Source: Ottowia oryzae
GTDB lineage: Bacteria; Pseudomonadota; Gammaproteobacteria; Burkholderiales; Burkholderiaceae_C
DNA length: 64,000 bases
Direction: 5' to 3'
Assembly (NCBI RefSeq): GCF_003008535.1
Contig: NZ_CP027666.1
Location: forward strand, 496,001-560,000
Positions 18,057 to 26,593 of this stretch are shown piece after piece (position 1 is the stretch's first letter; each line of letters starts with the position of its first letter). The notes below the pieces were generated by a model. That model had not been told where the DNA came from, did no database searches, and saw only the letters and a list, made by a program, of their open reading frames with translations. The position numbers and the translations under genes were made by a program.

Positions 18057-20015
18057 ATGGGTATTGCGACCGACAGCCTGCAGCTGGCACGCCGGCACCT
18101 GCTGGATCACGGTGCCTGCCTGCCCAGCGCGTTGAACGACCGCCTGGCGCGCTCCTGGCAGCGCAGCCTGCACGCGGGCTTGCCGCCGTTCGGCGGCCGC
18201 GAGCTTGCCGAGCCCGTGGGCGGGCTGAGCCTGTCGCAATCGCTGGAGCAAAACGCGCAGATGCTGTCTTTCGCCCGCCCGGTGATGGACTTTATGTACG
18301 GCCAGATTCGCGGCGGCGACTGCATGGTGGTGCTGGCAGACGTGGACAGCATGCTGCTGCACACGGTGGGCGACCACGGCTTTCTGACCAAGGCGCAGCG
18401 GGTGGAGCTGCGCACCGGCGCCTCCTGGCGCGAATCGGTGCGGGGCACCAACGCCATCGGCACCGCCATCGAGGACGCCAGCGCGCTGCAGGTGCGGGCC
18501 GGTGAGCACTATCTGGAACGCAACGGCTTCCTGCATTGCTCGGCCGCGCCCATCTTCACCGCGCAGGGGGCCGTGGCCGGCGCCATCGACATTTCGGGGG
18601 ACGAGCGCGCGTCGCACATGCACGCGCTGGGGCTGGCCAGCAGCGCGGCGCGCCTGATCGAAAACAACTGGCTCAAGGCGCGTTACCGCGACGCGGTGCG
18701 CGTGCACCTGCACAGCGCCGCCGAAGGGCTGGACACGCCAGCCGAAGGCATCGTGGTGCTGTCAGAAAGCGGCACGCTGCTGGGCGCCAACCAGGAAGCG
18801 ATTCGCGCCCTGCGCCTGGCGCCGCACGACTTCTTTGCGCTTCAGCTGGAAACGCGCCTGCAAGAACGCCTGGCGCACCTGCTGGCCCGCACGGGGCGCG
18901 AACCGCACACCGTGCGCCTGCCGGACGGGCGGCGCATGTTCTTGCGGGTCGAGCGGCCCACGCAGCGCACGCCCAGCCGCGCCGTCGTGCCCGAGGCCCA
19001 CGAGCCCCGCTTGGACGCGCTGGCGGCCAGCGACACGGGCGACACGCAATGGCGCCGCGCCGCGCAACAGGTGCGCCGCATTCTGGACAAGCCCATCGCG
19101 CTGCTCATCCAGGGCGAATCGGGCGTCGGCAAGGAAGTCTTCGCCCGGGCCTGCCACGACAGCGGGCCGCGGCGCGGCCGGCCCTTCGTGGCCGTCAACT
19201 GCGCGGCCATCCCGGAATCGCTGATCGAGGCAGAGCTGTTCGGCTACGCCCCCGGCGCCTACACCGGCGCGCAAAAGGGCGGCAGCCTGGGCCGCATCCG
19301 CGAGGCCGAGGGCGGCACGCTCTTCCTGGACGAGATCGGCGACATGCCGCTGCTGCTGCAAACCCGGCTGCTGCGCGTGCTGCAGGAAAAAAAGGTCACG
19401 CCGCTGGGCGGCACGCCGGTGCCGGTGGACTTTGCCTTGGTCAGCGCCACGCACTGCGTGCTGGCCGATGCGGTGGCGGAAGGGCGCTTTCGCAGCGACC
19501 TGTACTACCGCCTCAACGGCTTCAGCGTGAAGCTGCCCGCCCTGCGCGAGCGCGAGGACTTCGATGCGCTGGCCACGCGCATGCTGGCGCAGTGGGACGA
19601 CGGCGGCGTGCGCATCGCGCCCGATCTGCTGGCCGCGCTGCGCGGCTACGCATGGCCCGGCAACCTGCGGCAGCTGGCCAGCGTGCTGCAAACCGCCTGC
19701 GCGCTGCGCGACCCGGCGCACGAGCCCGCCATCGACTGGCCGCACCTGGCCAGCGACCTGCGCGATGCGCTGGCCAGCCCGGCAGCACGGGTGCAGCCCG
19801 CCGGTAAAGCGGCGGAAACGCGCGCCATTTCGGTGGGTCAGGCTAACGCAGCGCCAGAAGCCGCGCCGCCGGCGGCCTTGCGAAAAATCGCCCACCAGGC
19901 CATCGCGCAGGCGTTGGCCGATGGCGGCGGCAACGTCAGCGAGGCCGCGCGGCGCCTGGGCATCAGCCGCCAGACCATTTACCGCCATTTGAAGAAGGCT
20001 GACGCCGAGGCCTGA
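18057..20015 (+). CDS. Sigma-54-dependent activator, AcoR-type
   Basis: 652 residues from the ATG at 18057 (AGGAGA nine bases upstream). Layout: N-terminal GAF-like sensor region (about residues 60-210), a linker, an AAA+ domain (about 320-560) with P-loop GESGVGKE and the sigma-54 contact loop GAYTGA, and a C-terminal Fis-type helix-turn-helix (NVSEAARRLGISRQTIYRHL). GAYTGA is a natural variant of GAFTGA. It probably activates the divergent aldehyde dehydrogenase gene in response to an alcohol, aldehyde or acetoin-like effector; the effector is unknown. Confidence 0.92.
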   Translation: MGIATDSLQLARRHLLDHGACLPSALNDRLARSWQRSLHAGLPPFGGRELAEPVGGLSLSQSLEQNAQMLSFARPVMDFMYGQIRGGDCMVVLADVDSMLLHTVGDHGFLTKAQRVELRTGASWRESVRGTNAIGTAIEDASALQVRAGEHYLERNGFLHCSAAPIFTAQGAVAGAIDISGDERASHMHALGLASSAARLIENNWLKARYRDAVRVHLHSAAEGLDTPAEGIVVLSESGTLLGANQEAIRALRLAPHDFFALQLETRLQERLAHLLARTGREPHTVRLPDGRRMFLRVERPTQRTPSRAVVPEAHEPRLDALAASDTGDTQWRRAAQQVRRILDKPIALLIQGESGVGKEVFARACHDSGPRRGRPFVAVNCAAIPESLIEAELFGYAPGAYTGAQKGGSLGRIREAEGGTLFLDEIGDMPLLLQTRLLRVLQEKKVTPLGGTPVPVDFALVSATHCVLADAVAEGRFRSDLYYRLNGFSVKLPALREREDFDALATRMLAQWDDGGVRIAPDLLAALRGYAWPGNLRQLASVLQTACALRDPAHEPAIDWPHLASDLRDALASPAARVQPAGKAAETRAISVGQANAAPEAAPPAALRKIAHQAIAQALADGGGNVSEAARRLGISRQTIYRHLKKADAEA

Positions 20016-20072
20016 GCTCGCGCGTGCCTGCCGCCGGGCGACGCCTGCATTGCGCTTTTCCTGATTGCCCAG

Positions 20073-20099
20073 AAAAAAGGCCCGCTCGAAGCGGGCCTT
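20073..20099 (-). terminator. Intrinsic terminator of the binding-protein gene
   Basis: A 10-bp perfect stem (20077-20086 with 20090-20099), 3-nt loop CGA, and six U residues on the minus strand. It lies 27 bases past the stop of the amino-acid-binding protein and close to the end of the convergent activator gene. Confidence 0.85.
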
Positions 20100-20125
20100 G
20101 GACCTTGCGACTTTGGGTCAAACCA

Positions 20126-21028
20126 TCAGGTGGCAGGCTTGTCGGAAGGGGCCTTGATGTTGTCTTGCAGTTCCTTGCTCATCGGCAGGCCGATGCTCTG
20201 GTTGCGCGGGGGGATCGGTTGCATGAACCACTTGTTGTAGAGCTTTTCAAACTCGCCCGACTTCATCATGCCGGTGATCACGCCGTCGACCAGCGCCTTG
20301 AATTTCGGGTCGTTCTTGCGAATCATGCAGGCGTAGGGTTCGACCTGCAGCGAATCGCCCACCACTTCCAGCGAAGCCGGGTCTTTGGCATTGGCCTTCA
20401 GGCCGAACAGCAGGATGTCGTCCATCGCGAAGGCGGCGGCGCGGTCGGCTTCGACCAGCAGGGCGGCATCGGCGTGGTCCTTGGTGGACACGATGTTGAT
20501 GCCCAGCCCTTTTTCCTCGTTGTAGCGGCGCACCACCTGCATGTTGGTGGTGCCGGTGGTGATGGCCACCGTCTTGCCCTTCAGGTCGGCGTAGTTCTTG
20601 ATGCCCGACGACTTCTTCACCAGCAGGCGCGTGCCGGTGTAGAAATGGTTGATGGCAAAGTCCACATCCTTGCCGCGGGCGCTGTTGTTGGTGGTGGAGC
20701 CGCATTCCAGGTCGATCGTGCCGTTTTGCAGCAGCGGGATGCGGTTGGCCGAGGTCACGGCCTGCCAGCCCACGGTCAGGTTGCTTTTGCCGGTCTGCTT
20801 GCGCACCGCGTCGGCGATGGCGTTGCTGATGTCCACCGCAAAGCCGATGGGCTTCTCGGGGCCTTCCAGGTAGCTGAACGGCACCGACGATTCGCGGTAG
20901 GCAAACGTCATCTTGCCGCTGCTGCTGATCTTGGACAGCGTGTCGGCGCTTTGGGCATGGGCCGGCAACGCGGCGCCCAGCATGGCTACGGTGGCGGCGC
21001 ACAGGGCGCCCGTCATAACACGTTTCAT
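20126..21028 (-). CDS. Amino acid ABC transporter substrate-binding protein
   Basis: 300 residues from the ATG at 21028 (GGAG ten bases upstream; a TTG at 21037 is less likely). The signal peptide is cleaved near AHAQS. The family 3 binding fold is clear, with YRESSVPFSYLEG, ECGSTTNN and MDDILLFG as in glutamate/aspartate binder GltI. It is clearly paralogous to the protein at 10579-11514, sharing the same motifs in order and a PSDK near the end. No permease or ATPase gene lies nearby, so it is either an orphan or serves a transporter elsewhere. Confidence 0.9.
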   Translation of the reverse strand: MKRVMTGALCAATVAMLGAALPAHAQSADTLSKISSSGKMTFAYRESSVPFSYLEGPEKPIGFAVDISNAIADAVRKQTGKSNLTVGWQAVTSANRIPLLQNGTIDLECGSTTNNSARGKDVDFAINHFYTGTRLLVKKSSGIKNYADLKGKTVAITTGTTNMQVVRRYNEEKGLGINIVSTKDHADAALLVEADRAAAFAMDDILLFGLKANAKDPASLEVVGDSLQVEPYACMIRKNDPKFKALVDGVITGMMKSGEFEKLYNKWFMQPIPPRNQSIGLPMSKELQDNIKAPSDKPAT

Positions 21029-21129
21029 CGAGTTCAAGCTCCAGAAGAGGTGGGTGGCTACAGCTTACAGCCACTTGGGCGCAGCGGCGACGGGGCTTGC
21101 CCTAGCCACCGGCGCCGGTCGGCGGCCCG

Positions 21130-21696
21130 TCAGCGCAGGCGGGCGCTGTCGCGGATGGCATCGCACACCGCGTCGTACTCGGCCGCCAGATCGGCCGGGT
21201 AGCTGCAGCGCAGAAAGTAGGTCTTGCCACCGATCACCGTGGCAACCAGGCGCAGCTGCAGCGGCCGCCCTGAAGCCACGTTGAGGATGTGCCGGTACAC
21301 CACGTCGGCGGCGGGGCGCCCCAGCAGTTGCGTGCTGCCCATGCGCTGGAACTGCGCGCGCCGCAAGAATGCGTCCAGTCGCGCGCGCAGCGCGGCGCCC
21401 AGCTGCTCGGCGTCGGCGGCGCTGTCTACCTTTGGCACGAGCGCAGGGTCGGTCAGGAAGCGAAAGCTGATGTCGCCTTTTTCCATCGACGAATCGGACA
21501 CGCCGATCATGACGGGCGAGCCATGGAACTCCGGGTCGAGCTTGAAGCTGGCCGGGTAGTCGTAGGTGACGCCGCTGGCCTTGTCGACGAACGTGGCCGT
21601 GGCGGGCACCGAAGGCGCAGCAGCGAACGCCGCCGTCGCCAGGCAGGCCGACAGCCACAGCGCGACGGCGCGCCAGCGACGAACTGATCGGGCCAT
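21130..21696 (-). CDS. Hypothetical exported protein
   Basis: 188 residues from the ATG at 21696; an ATG at 21729 is an alternative, and neither has a good ribosome site. The N-terminus (RSVRRWRAVALWLSACLATA) is a signal peptide ending near FAAAP. The mature protein is alpha/beta with DYPASFKLDPEFHG and two Cys (LRCSYP, DAVCDAI) that could pair. I do not recognise the family. It is divergent from the EamA transporter gene. Confidence 0.65.
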   Translation of the reverse strand: MARSVRRWRAVALWLSACLATAAFAAAPSVPATATFVDKASGVTYDYPASFKLDPEFHGSPVMIGVSDSSMEKGDISFRFLTDPALVPKVDSAADAEQLGAALRARLDAFLRRAQFQRMGSTQLLGRPAADVVYRHILNVASGRPLQLRLVATVIGGKTYFLRCSYPADLAAEYDAVCDAIRDSARLR

Positions 21697-21727
21697 CCGG
21701 CCACGTGGGGCGCGTGTGAGAGAGGTC

Positions 21728-22735
21728 ATGGCAAGACGACTGGGCCTGGCGGGCGGTGGCGGAAAGCCGGTTATCTTACGCAAGCATTGCCCGCCCATCG
21801 TCCCCATCGCTGACCTACACCGCCCTCGCGCCGCGCCGCCCTTGACCTCCTCCGCCCGCCCTTCCTCCTCGTCCGCTGCGGCGGCCAATGGCCTCGCCCT
21901 GGGCGCGGTGGGCCTGTGGGCTTCGCTGGCCGCGCTGGGCACCTCGCTGGCGCACGTGCCGCCGTTCTTGCTGACGGGGCTGGCGCTGCTGCTGGGCAGC
22001 GTGCTGGCGCTGCCCATGGTGCGGTTCGACGTGCGGCGCCTGGCCGTGCCCTGGCCCACGCTGGCGCTGGGCGTGTATGGGCTGTTTGGCTACCACTTCC
22101 TGCTGTTCACCGCGCTGCAGCTGGCGCCGCCGGTGGAGGCGAACCTGGTCAACTACCTGTGGCCGCTGGGCATCGTGTTTCTGGCGCCGCTGCTGCTGCC
22201 GGGCGTGCGGCTGACGCGCCTGCACATGGTGGCGGCGGTGCTGGGTTTTGCCGGGGCGGCGATCGCCATCGTGGGGCGCGGCGGCGCGGGCGCCAGCGCC
22301 GGGCCGTGGGCCGCCGCGGGCTATGGCTGCGCGGCGGCGGCGGCGGTGGTGTGGTCCACCTATTCGCTGCTGACCAAGCGCCTGTCGATGACGGGCCGCG
22401 CCTTTCCCACGGCCGCCATCGGCCTGTTCGGCGTGGTGTCGGGCGTGCTGGCGCTGGTGTGCCACGCGCTGCTGGAGCCCAGCGTGGCGCTGTCGGCGCG
22501 CGACCTGGCGCTGATCGCCCTGCTGGGGTTGGGCCCGCTGGGCGGCGCCTTCTTCTTGTGGGACGCGGCCCTCAAGCGCGGCGACGCCCGGCAGATCGGC
22601 GTGCTGAGCTACCTCACGCCGCTGCTGTCCACCTTCTTGCTGCTGATGACCACCGGCCAAGCGCTGACCTGGAACGTGGCGCTGGCCACGGGCTTGATCC
22701 TGGTGGCGGCGGTGCTGGGCACGCGGGCGCGTTGA
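21728..22735 (+). CDS. EamA/DMT-family transporter
   Basis: 335 residues from the ATG at 21728. About ten membrane helices in two homologous halves (first EamA domain about residues 55-185, second about 200-330), typical of drug/metabolite transporters and amino acid exporters. The first 50 residues are hydrophilic and poorly supported; a TTG near 21839 would give a more usual length of about 300. The ATG overlaps the alternative start of the divergent exported-protein gene. The substrate cannot be told. Confidence 0.8.
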   Translation: MARRLGLAGGGGKPVILRKHCPPIVPIADLHRPRAAPPLTSSARPSSSSAAAANGLALGAVGLWASLAALGTSLAHVPPFLLTGLALLLGSVLALPMVRFDVRRLAVPWPTLALGVYGLFGYHFLLFTALQLAPPVEANLVNYLWPLGIVFLAPLLLPGVRLTRLHMVAAVLGFAGAAIAIVGRGGAGASAGPWAAAGYGCAAAAAVVWSTYSLLTKRLSMTGRAFPTAAIGLFGVVSGVLALVCHALLEPSVALSARDLALIALLGLGPLGGAFFLWDAALKRGDARQIGVLSYLTPLLSTFLLLMTTGQALTWNVALATGLILVAAVLGTRAR

Positions 22736-22774
22736 AGCGCGGCCAGCGCACTGCCCGGCTGCGCTGAATACTAT

Positions 22775-22828
22775 TTATTTGATAGCTGCCAGCGCTGGCG
22801 GCACCTGCGCCAGGGCCACTTTTCTTAT
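22775..22828 (+). repeat. 11-spaced repeat, copy 5
   Basis: TTTGATAGCTGCCAGCGC, 11 bases, GCGCCAGGGCCACTTTTCTT. This is one of the best copies. It lies between the convergent EamA and ptsI genes. Confidence 0.9.
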
Positions 22829-22854
22829 CGAATCTGCGCGCCAGGCGGCGCCGC

Positions 22855-24609
22855 TCAGCCTTCCAGCAGCGCGGCCGGTTCGTCGCTTTCCAGCACGGCC
22901 TGCGCCCAGTCGGTCAGCTTGCTGACGTCGGCGCGCAGCACCTCTTGCTTGACCTGCAAGATCTGCGACGGGTGCATGGAAAAGCTGCGCAGCCCCAGGC
23001 CGAGCAGCAGGCGCGTCATGTCCGGGTCGCCCGCCATTTCGCCGCACACCGCCACCGGCTTGCCCAGGCGCGCGCCTTCCGCAATGGTGTCGGCCACCAG
23101 CCGCAGCACGGCCGGGTGCAGCTGGTCGTACAGGTTGGCCACGCTCTCGTCGGCGCGGTCGATGGCCAGGGTGTACTGCGTCAGGTCGTTGGTGCCGATC
23201 GACAGGTAGTCGAAGTAGCGCAAGAACAGCCGCAGCGACAGCGCGGCCGCCGGCACCTCGATCATCGCGCCCAGCTTCACGGGGCCGTAGGCCTGGCCGC
23301 GCTGGTCCAGCTGCTCGCGCGCCTTGTCGATCAGCTCCAGCGTCTGGCGGATCTCGCTGGCGTGCGCCAGCATCGGAATCAGGATCTGCACCTTGCCGTG
23401 CGCCGCCGCGCGCAGGATGGCGCGCAGCTGCGCCAGGAACATGGCTGGCTCGGCCAGGCACCAGCGGATGGCGCGCTGGCCCAACGCAGGGTTCAGGTGC
23501 GCGGCGTCGTGGCGCGATTCGTCCAGCGGCTTGTCGGCGCCCACGTCCACGGTGCGGATCGTCACCGGCAGGCCGTGCATGCCCTCCACCGCCGCGCGGT
23601 AGGCGGCGTACTGCTCGTCCTCGCCCGGCAGCTTGCCCTGGCGGCCCATGAACAGGAATTCGCTGCGGAACAGCCCCACGCCCACCGCGCCCACCGCCAG
23701 CGCGGCGGCGGTGTCGCCCGGCTCTTCGATGTTGGCCAGCAGGTCGATGCGCTGGCCGTCCAGCGTGACGGCGGGGGTGTTCTTCAGCCGCGCCAGGCGC
23801 CCGCGCTCCAGCTCGCCCTGGCGCTGCTTGTAGCCGTATTCGGCCAGGATGATGGGCGAGGGGTCGACGATGATGACGCCCGCATCGCCGTCGATGATGA
23901 CCCAGTCGTCCTGGCGCACCAGCTGGCTGGCCGAGCGCGCGCCCACCACGGCCGGAATGTCCATGCTGCGCGCAACGATGGCCGTGTGGCTGGTCTTTCC
24001 GCCCACATCGGTCACAAAGCCCGCGTACACGCTTTGCTTGAACTGCAGCATGTCGGCGGGCGACAAATCGTGCGCCACCAGCACCAGCGGCACGTCCAGC
24101 GTGTCGTCCAGCGCCAGGTCGTGCTGCCGCGGTTCGCGCCGCGCGGCGGCGGCCGTGACCGGCAAGGCAGCGCCCTTCAGGTGGCGCAGCACGCGTTCAA
24201 CCACCTGCTCCACATCGGCCTTGCGCTCGCGAAGGTATTCGTCCTCCATCTGGTCGAACTGGCGCGAGAGCACTTCCAGCTGGCTGGTCAGCGCCCACTC
24301 GGCGTTGTAGTGGCGCTCTACCACCCAGCGGCGCGTGTCGGCGCCAATGCTGGGGTCTTGCAGCAGCAGCAGGTGCACTTCCAGCACGCCCGACAGCTCG
24401 CCCGGCGCGTCCTTGGGCATGGTGGCCAGCAGCCGCTGCAGCTCTTCGATCACCGCGTCGCGCGCGGCGTTCAGGCGGGCGATTTCGCTTTTGACCTGAT
24501 CGGGCTGGATGAAGTTGTGCACCACGTCCAGCCGGCTGGACGCCACCAGCACGGCACGGCCAATGGCCACGCCGCGCGCCACCGCCAATCCATGGATGGC
24601 AAAGCTCAT
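22855..24609 (-). CDS. ptsI: Phosphoenolpyruvate-protein phosphotransferase (PTS enzyme I)
   Basis: 584 residues from the ATG at 24609 (AAGGA six bases upstream), overlapping the preceding stop as ATGA. Enzyme I takes phosphate from phosphoenolpyruvate onto the active-site His in GGKTSHTAIVAR and passes it to HPr. The TIM-barrel PEP-binding half includes GLFRSEFLF and the VAVCGEMAGD motif. No sugar-specific EIIB or EIIC is in the window, so the system looks regulatory rather than for sugar uptake. Confidence 0.97.
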   Translation of the reverse strand: MSFAIHGLAVARGVAIGRAVLVASSRLDVVHNFIQPDQVKSEIARLNAARDAVIEELQRLLATMPKDAPGELSGVLEVHLLLLQDPSIGADTRRWVVERHYNAEWALTSQLEVLSRQFDQMEDEYLRERKADVEQVVERVLRHLKGAALPVTAAAARREPRQHDLALDDTLDVPLVLVAHDLSPADMLQFKQSVYAGFVTDVGGKTSHTAIVARSMDIPAVVGARSASQLVRQDDWVIIDGDAGVIIVDPSPIILAEYGYKQRQGELERGRLARLKNTPAVTLDGQRIDLLANIEEPGDTAAALAVGAVGVGLFRSEFLFMGRQGKLPGEDEQYAAYRAAVEGMHGLPVTIRTVDVGADKPLDESRHDAAHLNPALGQRAIRWCLAEPAMFLAQLRAILRAAAHGKVQILIPMLAHASEIRQTLELIDKAREQLDQRGQAYGPVKLGAMIEVPAAALSLRLFLRYFDYLSIGTNDLTQYTLAIDRADESVANLYDQLHPAVLRLVADTIAEGARLGKPVAVCGEMAGDPDMTRLLLGLGLRSFSMHPSQILQVKQEVLRADVSKLTDWAQAVLESDEPAALLEG

Positions 24610-25538
24610 GTTGATTCCTTCGCGGCGTCGCCGTGGGCGGGCAGCACGCATTCCCAGCGCCCGGTGGCCGCTTGCGGCAGCGGCGCGAGCAGCGCCAGGG
24701 CCTTGTCACGGTCGCCCGTTTCGCGGCGCAGGGCCAGCGCCAGCGTGGTGCTGCCGGGGCGGTCATCCTGCGCCAATTCAGCAGCGTGCGTATGCGCGGG
24801 GTCGTCGTCCGCGCGGCCTTCCGAGCACGCCTTGCAGAGCGACCGCAGGCTGCGGGTCCAGTCCTCGGCGGGCAAATCGGCGTCGACCAGGCGCTGCACC
24901 AGCGCGTCGGCCTGCTCGGCCGCCAGGTCGTCAAGCTGCAGCGTCCAGGTGGCGTGGTCAGACGGCGCCAGCACCTGCAGCTCGTCAAAAACGGGCACCT
25001 CGCGCCCGTGCAGGCGGCGCGTGCCATTGGGCGCGCCATCGTGCAGCAGCACATCGCCGTACCGCCGCCCTGAAGAGGGGGTGGGCACCGAGCGAATCAC
25101 CGCCCGCGCCGGGCAGATGCGGTCGGCCCACAGCACCTCGGGCGCGTGGGACAGGTTCACGCGGATCGGGGTCAGGCTGGGCGCGAAGGCGGGGGGCGCA
25201 TCGCTGTCGGGCATGTCGATGCCATAGCGGCGCCACAGGGCGCGCGCCAACCGCCATTGCCCGAGGGCGGTGGCGGCGATGCCGGCGTTCCAGATCGCCC
25301 CTTCGTGAGACGGCTCTCGCGCCAGCGCGGCCTGGTTGGCGTCCAGCGACGCCTGCCATTGCCCGCGGTACTTGTGCAGCAGCCCCAGGTTGAACCACGG
25401 CACGGCCCAGGCGGGTTGCGCGCGGGCCGCTTGGCCGTACAAGTCGAGCGCGCCAGGCACGTCGCCGGCGTCGCAGCGCTCGTTGGCCAGCGCGTTCAGG
25501 CGCGCGGCGCGGCCATTTCGACTGAGGCGGATCGGCAT
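24606..25538 (-). CDS. TPR-repeat protein between HPr and enzyme I
   Basis: 310 residues. The N-terminal part (about residues 13-113) has three tetratricopeptide-like helix pairs (for example VPWFNLGLLHKYRGQWQASL). The rest (about 130-300) is a separate region of unknown fold containing RRYGDVLLHDG and HGREVPVFDE. There is no signal peptide or membrane segment, so it is probably cytoplasmic. It starts 22 bases after ptsH and its stop overlaps the ptsI start (ATGA), so it is made with the phosphotransfer proteins. A scaffold or PTS-regulated partner is possible, but function is unknown. Confidence 0.8.
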   Translation of the reverse strand: MPIRLSRNGRAARLNALANERCDAGDVPGALDLYGQAARAQPAWAVPWFNLGLLHKYRGQWQASLDANQAALAREPSHEGAIWNAGIAATALGQWRLARALWRRYGIDMPDSDAPPAFAPSLTPIRVNLSHAPEVLWADRICPARAVIRSVPTPSSGRRYGDVLLHDGAPNGTRRLHGREVPVFDELQVLAPSDHATWTLQLDDLAAEQADALVQRLVDADLPAEDWTRSLRSLCKACSEGRADDDPAHTHAAELAQDDRPGSTTLALALRRETGDRDKALALLAPLPQAATGRWECVLPAHGDAAKEST

Positions 25539-25560
25539 GCGCTGCGCTTGTCTGGCGGGT

Positions 25561-25830
25561 TTATTCGCCCTCGCCGAATTTGTCGTCGATCAGGGCGCGC
25601 AGCGCGTCCATGGCTTCCTGCTCGCGCTCGCCATCGGTTTCGATCGACACCTCGCTGCCGATGCCGGCGGCCAGCATCATCACGCCCATGATGCTCTTGG
25701 CGTTGACGCGGCGGCCGCCCTTGGCCATCCAGACTTCGCACGGGAAACTGCCCGCCAGCTTGGTGAGTTTGGCCGAGGCGCGCGCATGCAGGCCAAGCTT
25801 ATTGCTGATGGTGATGTTGCTCTGAATCAT
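25561..25830 (-). CDS. ptsH: Phosphocarrier protein HPr
   Basis: 89 residues. The phosphorylated His is in GLHARAS (His15 position), and the regulatory-serine region KSIMGVMML is present, so control by an HPr kinase is possible as in other beta-proteobacteria. It passes phosphate from enzyme I to the EIIA protein encoded just upstream, whose gene overlaps it by 32 bases. Confidence 0.96.
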   Translation of the reverse strand: MIQSNITISNKLGLHARASAKLTKLAGSFPCEVWMAKGGRRVNAKSIMGVMMLAAGIGSEVSIETDGEREQEAMDALRALIDDKFGEGE

Positions 25831-26248
25831 TCGGAGTGGGTCGTCGGCTCTGGTTTTGCGGCCCGGTGGCCGCCACGGACATCACGCCCTGGGCGCCGCC
25901 AGCCAGCGCGCGCGCGGCCATGGCTTCCAGCGGCTCGGCGCGGTAGCTCATGGCGCGCAGCGCCATGGGCAGGTTGGCCCCGGCGATCAGGCGGGTGCGC
26001 ACGCCATCGACCAGCCGCTGCGCCACGTTGCAGGGCGTGGCGCCAAAGATGTCGGTCAGCACCAGCACCTCGTCGCTGGGCAGGGCGGCCAGCGCGTGTT
26101 GCGCCTGGGCGAGGGAAGCCTCAGGCTCAGCCTGGGCCTGGATATCGACCGCCGCCACCGCGTCGGCGGCGTCGGGGAAACAGTGCAGCACGCCTTCGCG
26201 CAAGGCGTTGGCCAGCGGGGCGTGCGCAATGATGAGGACGGCGTTCAT
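25799..26248 (-). CDS. PTS EIIA component, mannose family
   Basis: 149 residues. The EIIA-Man fold starts MNAVLIIAHAPLA, with the phosphoryl-accepting His at position 9, and has DIFGATPCNVA as the second conserved stretch. It overlaps ptsH by 32 bases. In beta-proteobacteria this EIIA usually stands alone with HPr and enzyme I and has regulatory roles. The C-terminus (SEQHHHQQ) is His-rich, in part because it overlaps the ptsH ribosome site and start. Confidence 0.93.
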   Translation of the reverse strand: MNAVLIIAHAPLANALREGVLHCFPDAADAVAAVDIQAQAEPEASLAQAQHALAALPSDEVLVLTDIFGATPCNVAQRLVDGVRTRLIAGANLPMALRAMSYRAEPLEAMAARALAGGAQGVMSVAATGPQNQSRRPTPNDSEQHHHQQ

Positions 26249-26593
26249 TTCAGCACCCGGCGCGCGCCGCCCGCACGAAGGCCGCGCCGTGGGCTGGGGT
26301 GCCCTTCAGCGGGGCGCAGGGGTGGCAACGCATGGGGTGGATAGTAGTCAACAGGAGCCGATTATCCGCCGCGCGCTGCCAGCGTGAATGCCCCTGCCCG
26401 GCCAGGCCACATCGGCTGCACAAGCCCACGGCGCGGTGCCGGCGCGCGCGACTTGCCGGCGCGACGCACTTCCGGCAGAGCCATGCCCCGGCCCATGCGC
26501 GACGGCGTCTGGCCAGCGCGCGCAGCAGATAGGTTGACCGATCCAGGCAAGGAGGAGCACGCCCGCCGCTCGCAGGCAAGATGACCCGCGCGC
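26249..26593. other. Intergenic region upstream of the PTS operon
   Basis: 345 bases between the EIIA gene and the lipoprotein gene, which run in the same direction. It contains a promoter candidate at 26361-26388. Otherwise it is very GC-rich, and no gene or terminator was recognised. Confidence 0.5.
26361..26388 (-). promoter_or_regulatory. Candidate promoter of the PTS operon
   Basis: On the minus strand: TTCACG, 16 bases, GATAAT. It lies about 113 bases before the EIIA start. Each box matches the sigma-70 consensus at 4-5 of 6 positions. Confidence 0.35.
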
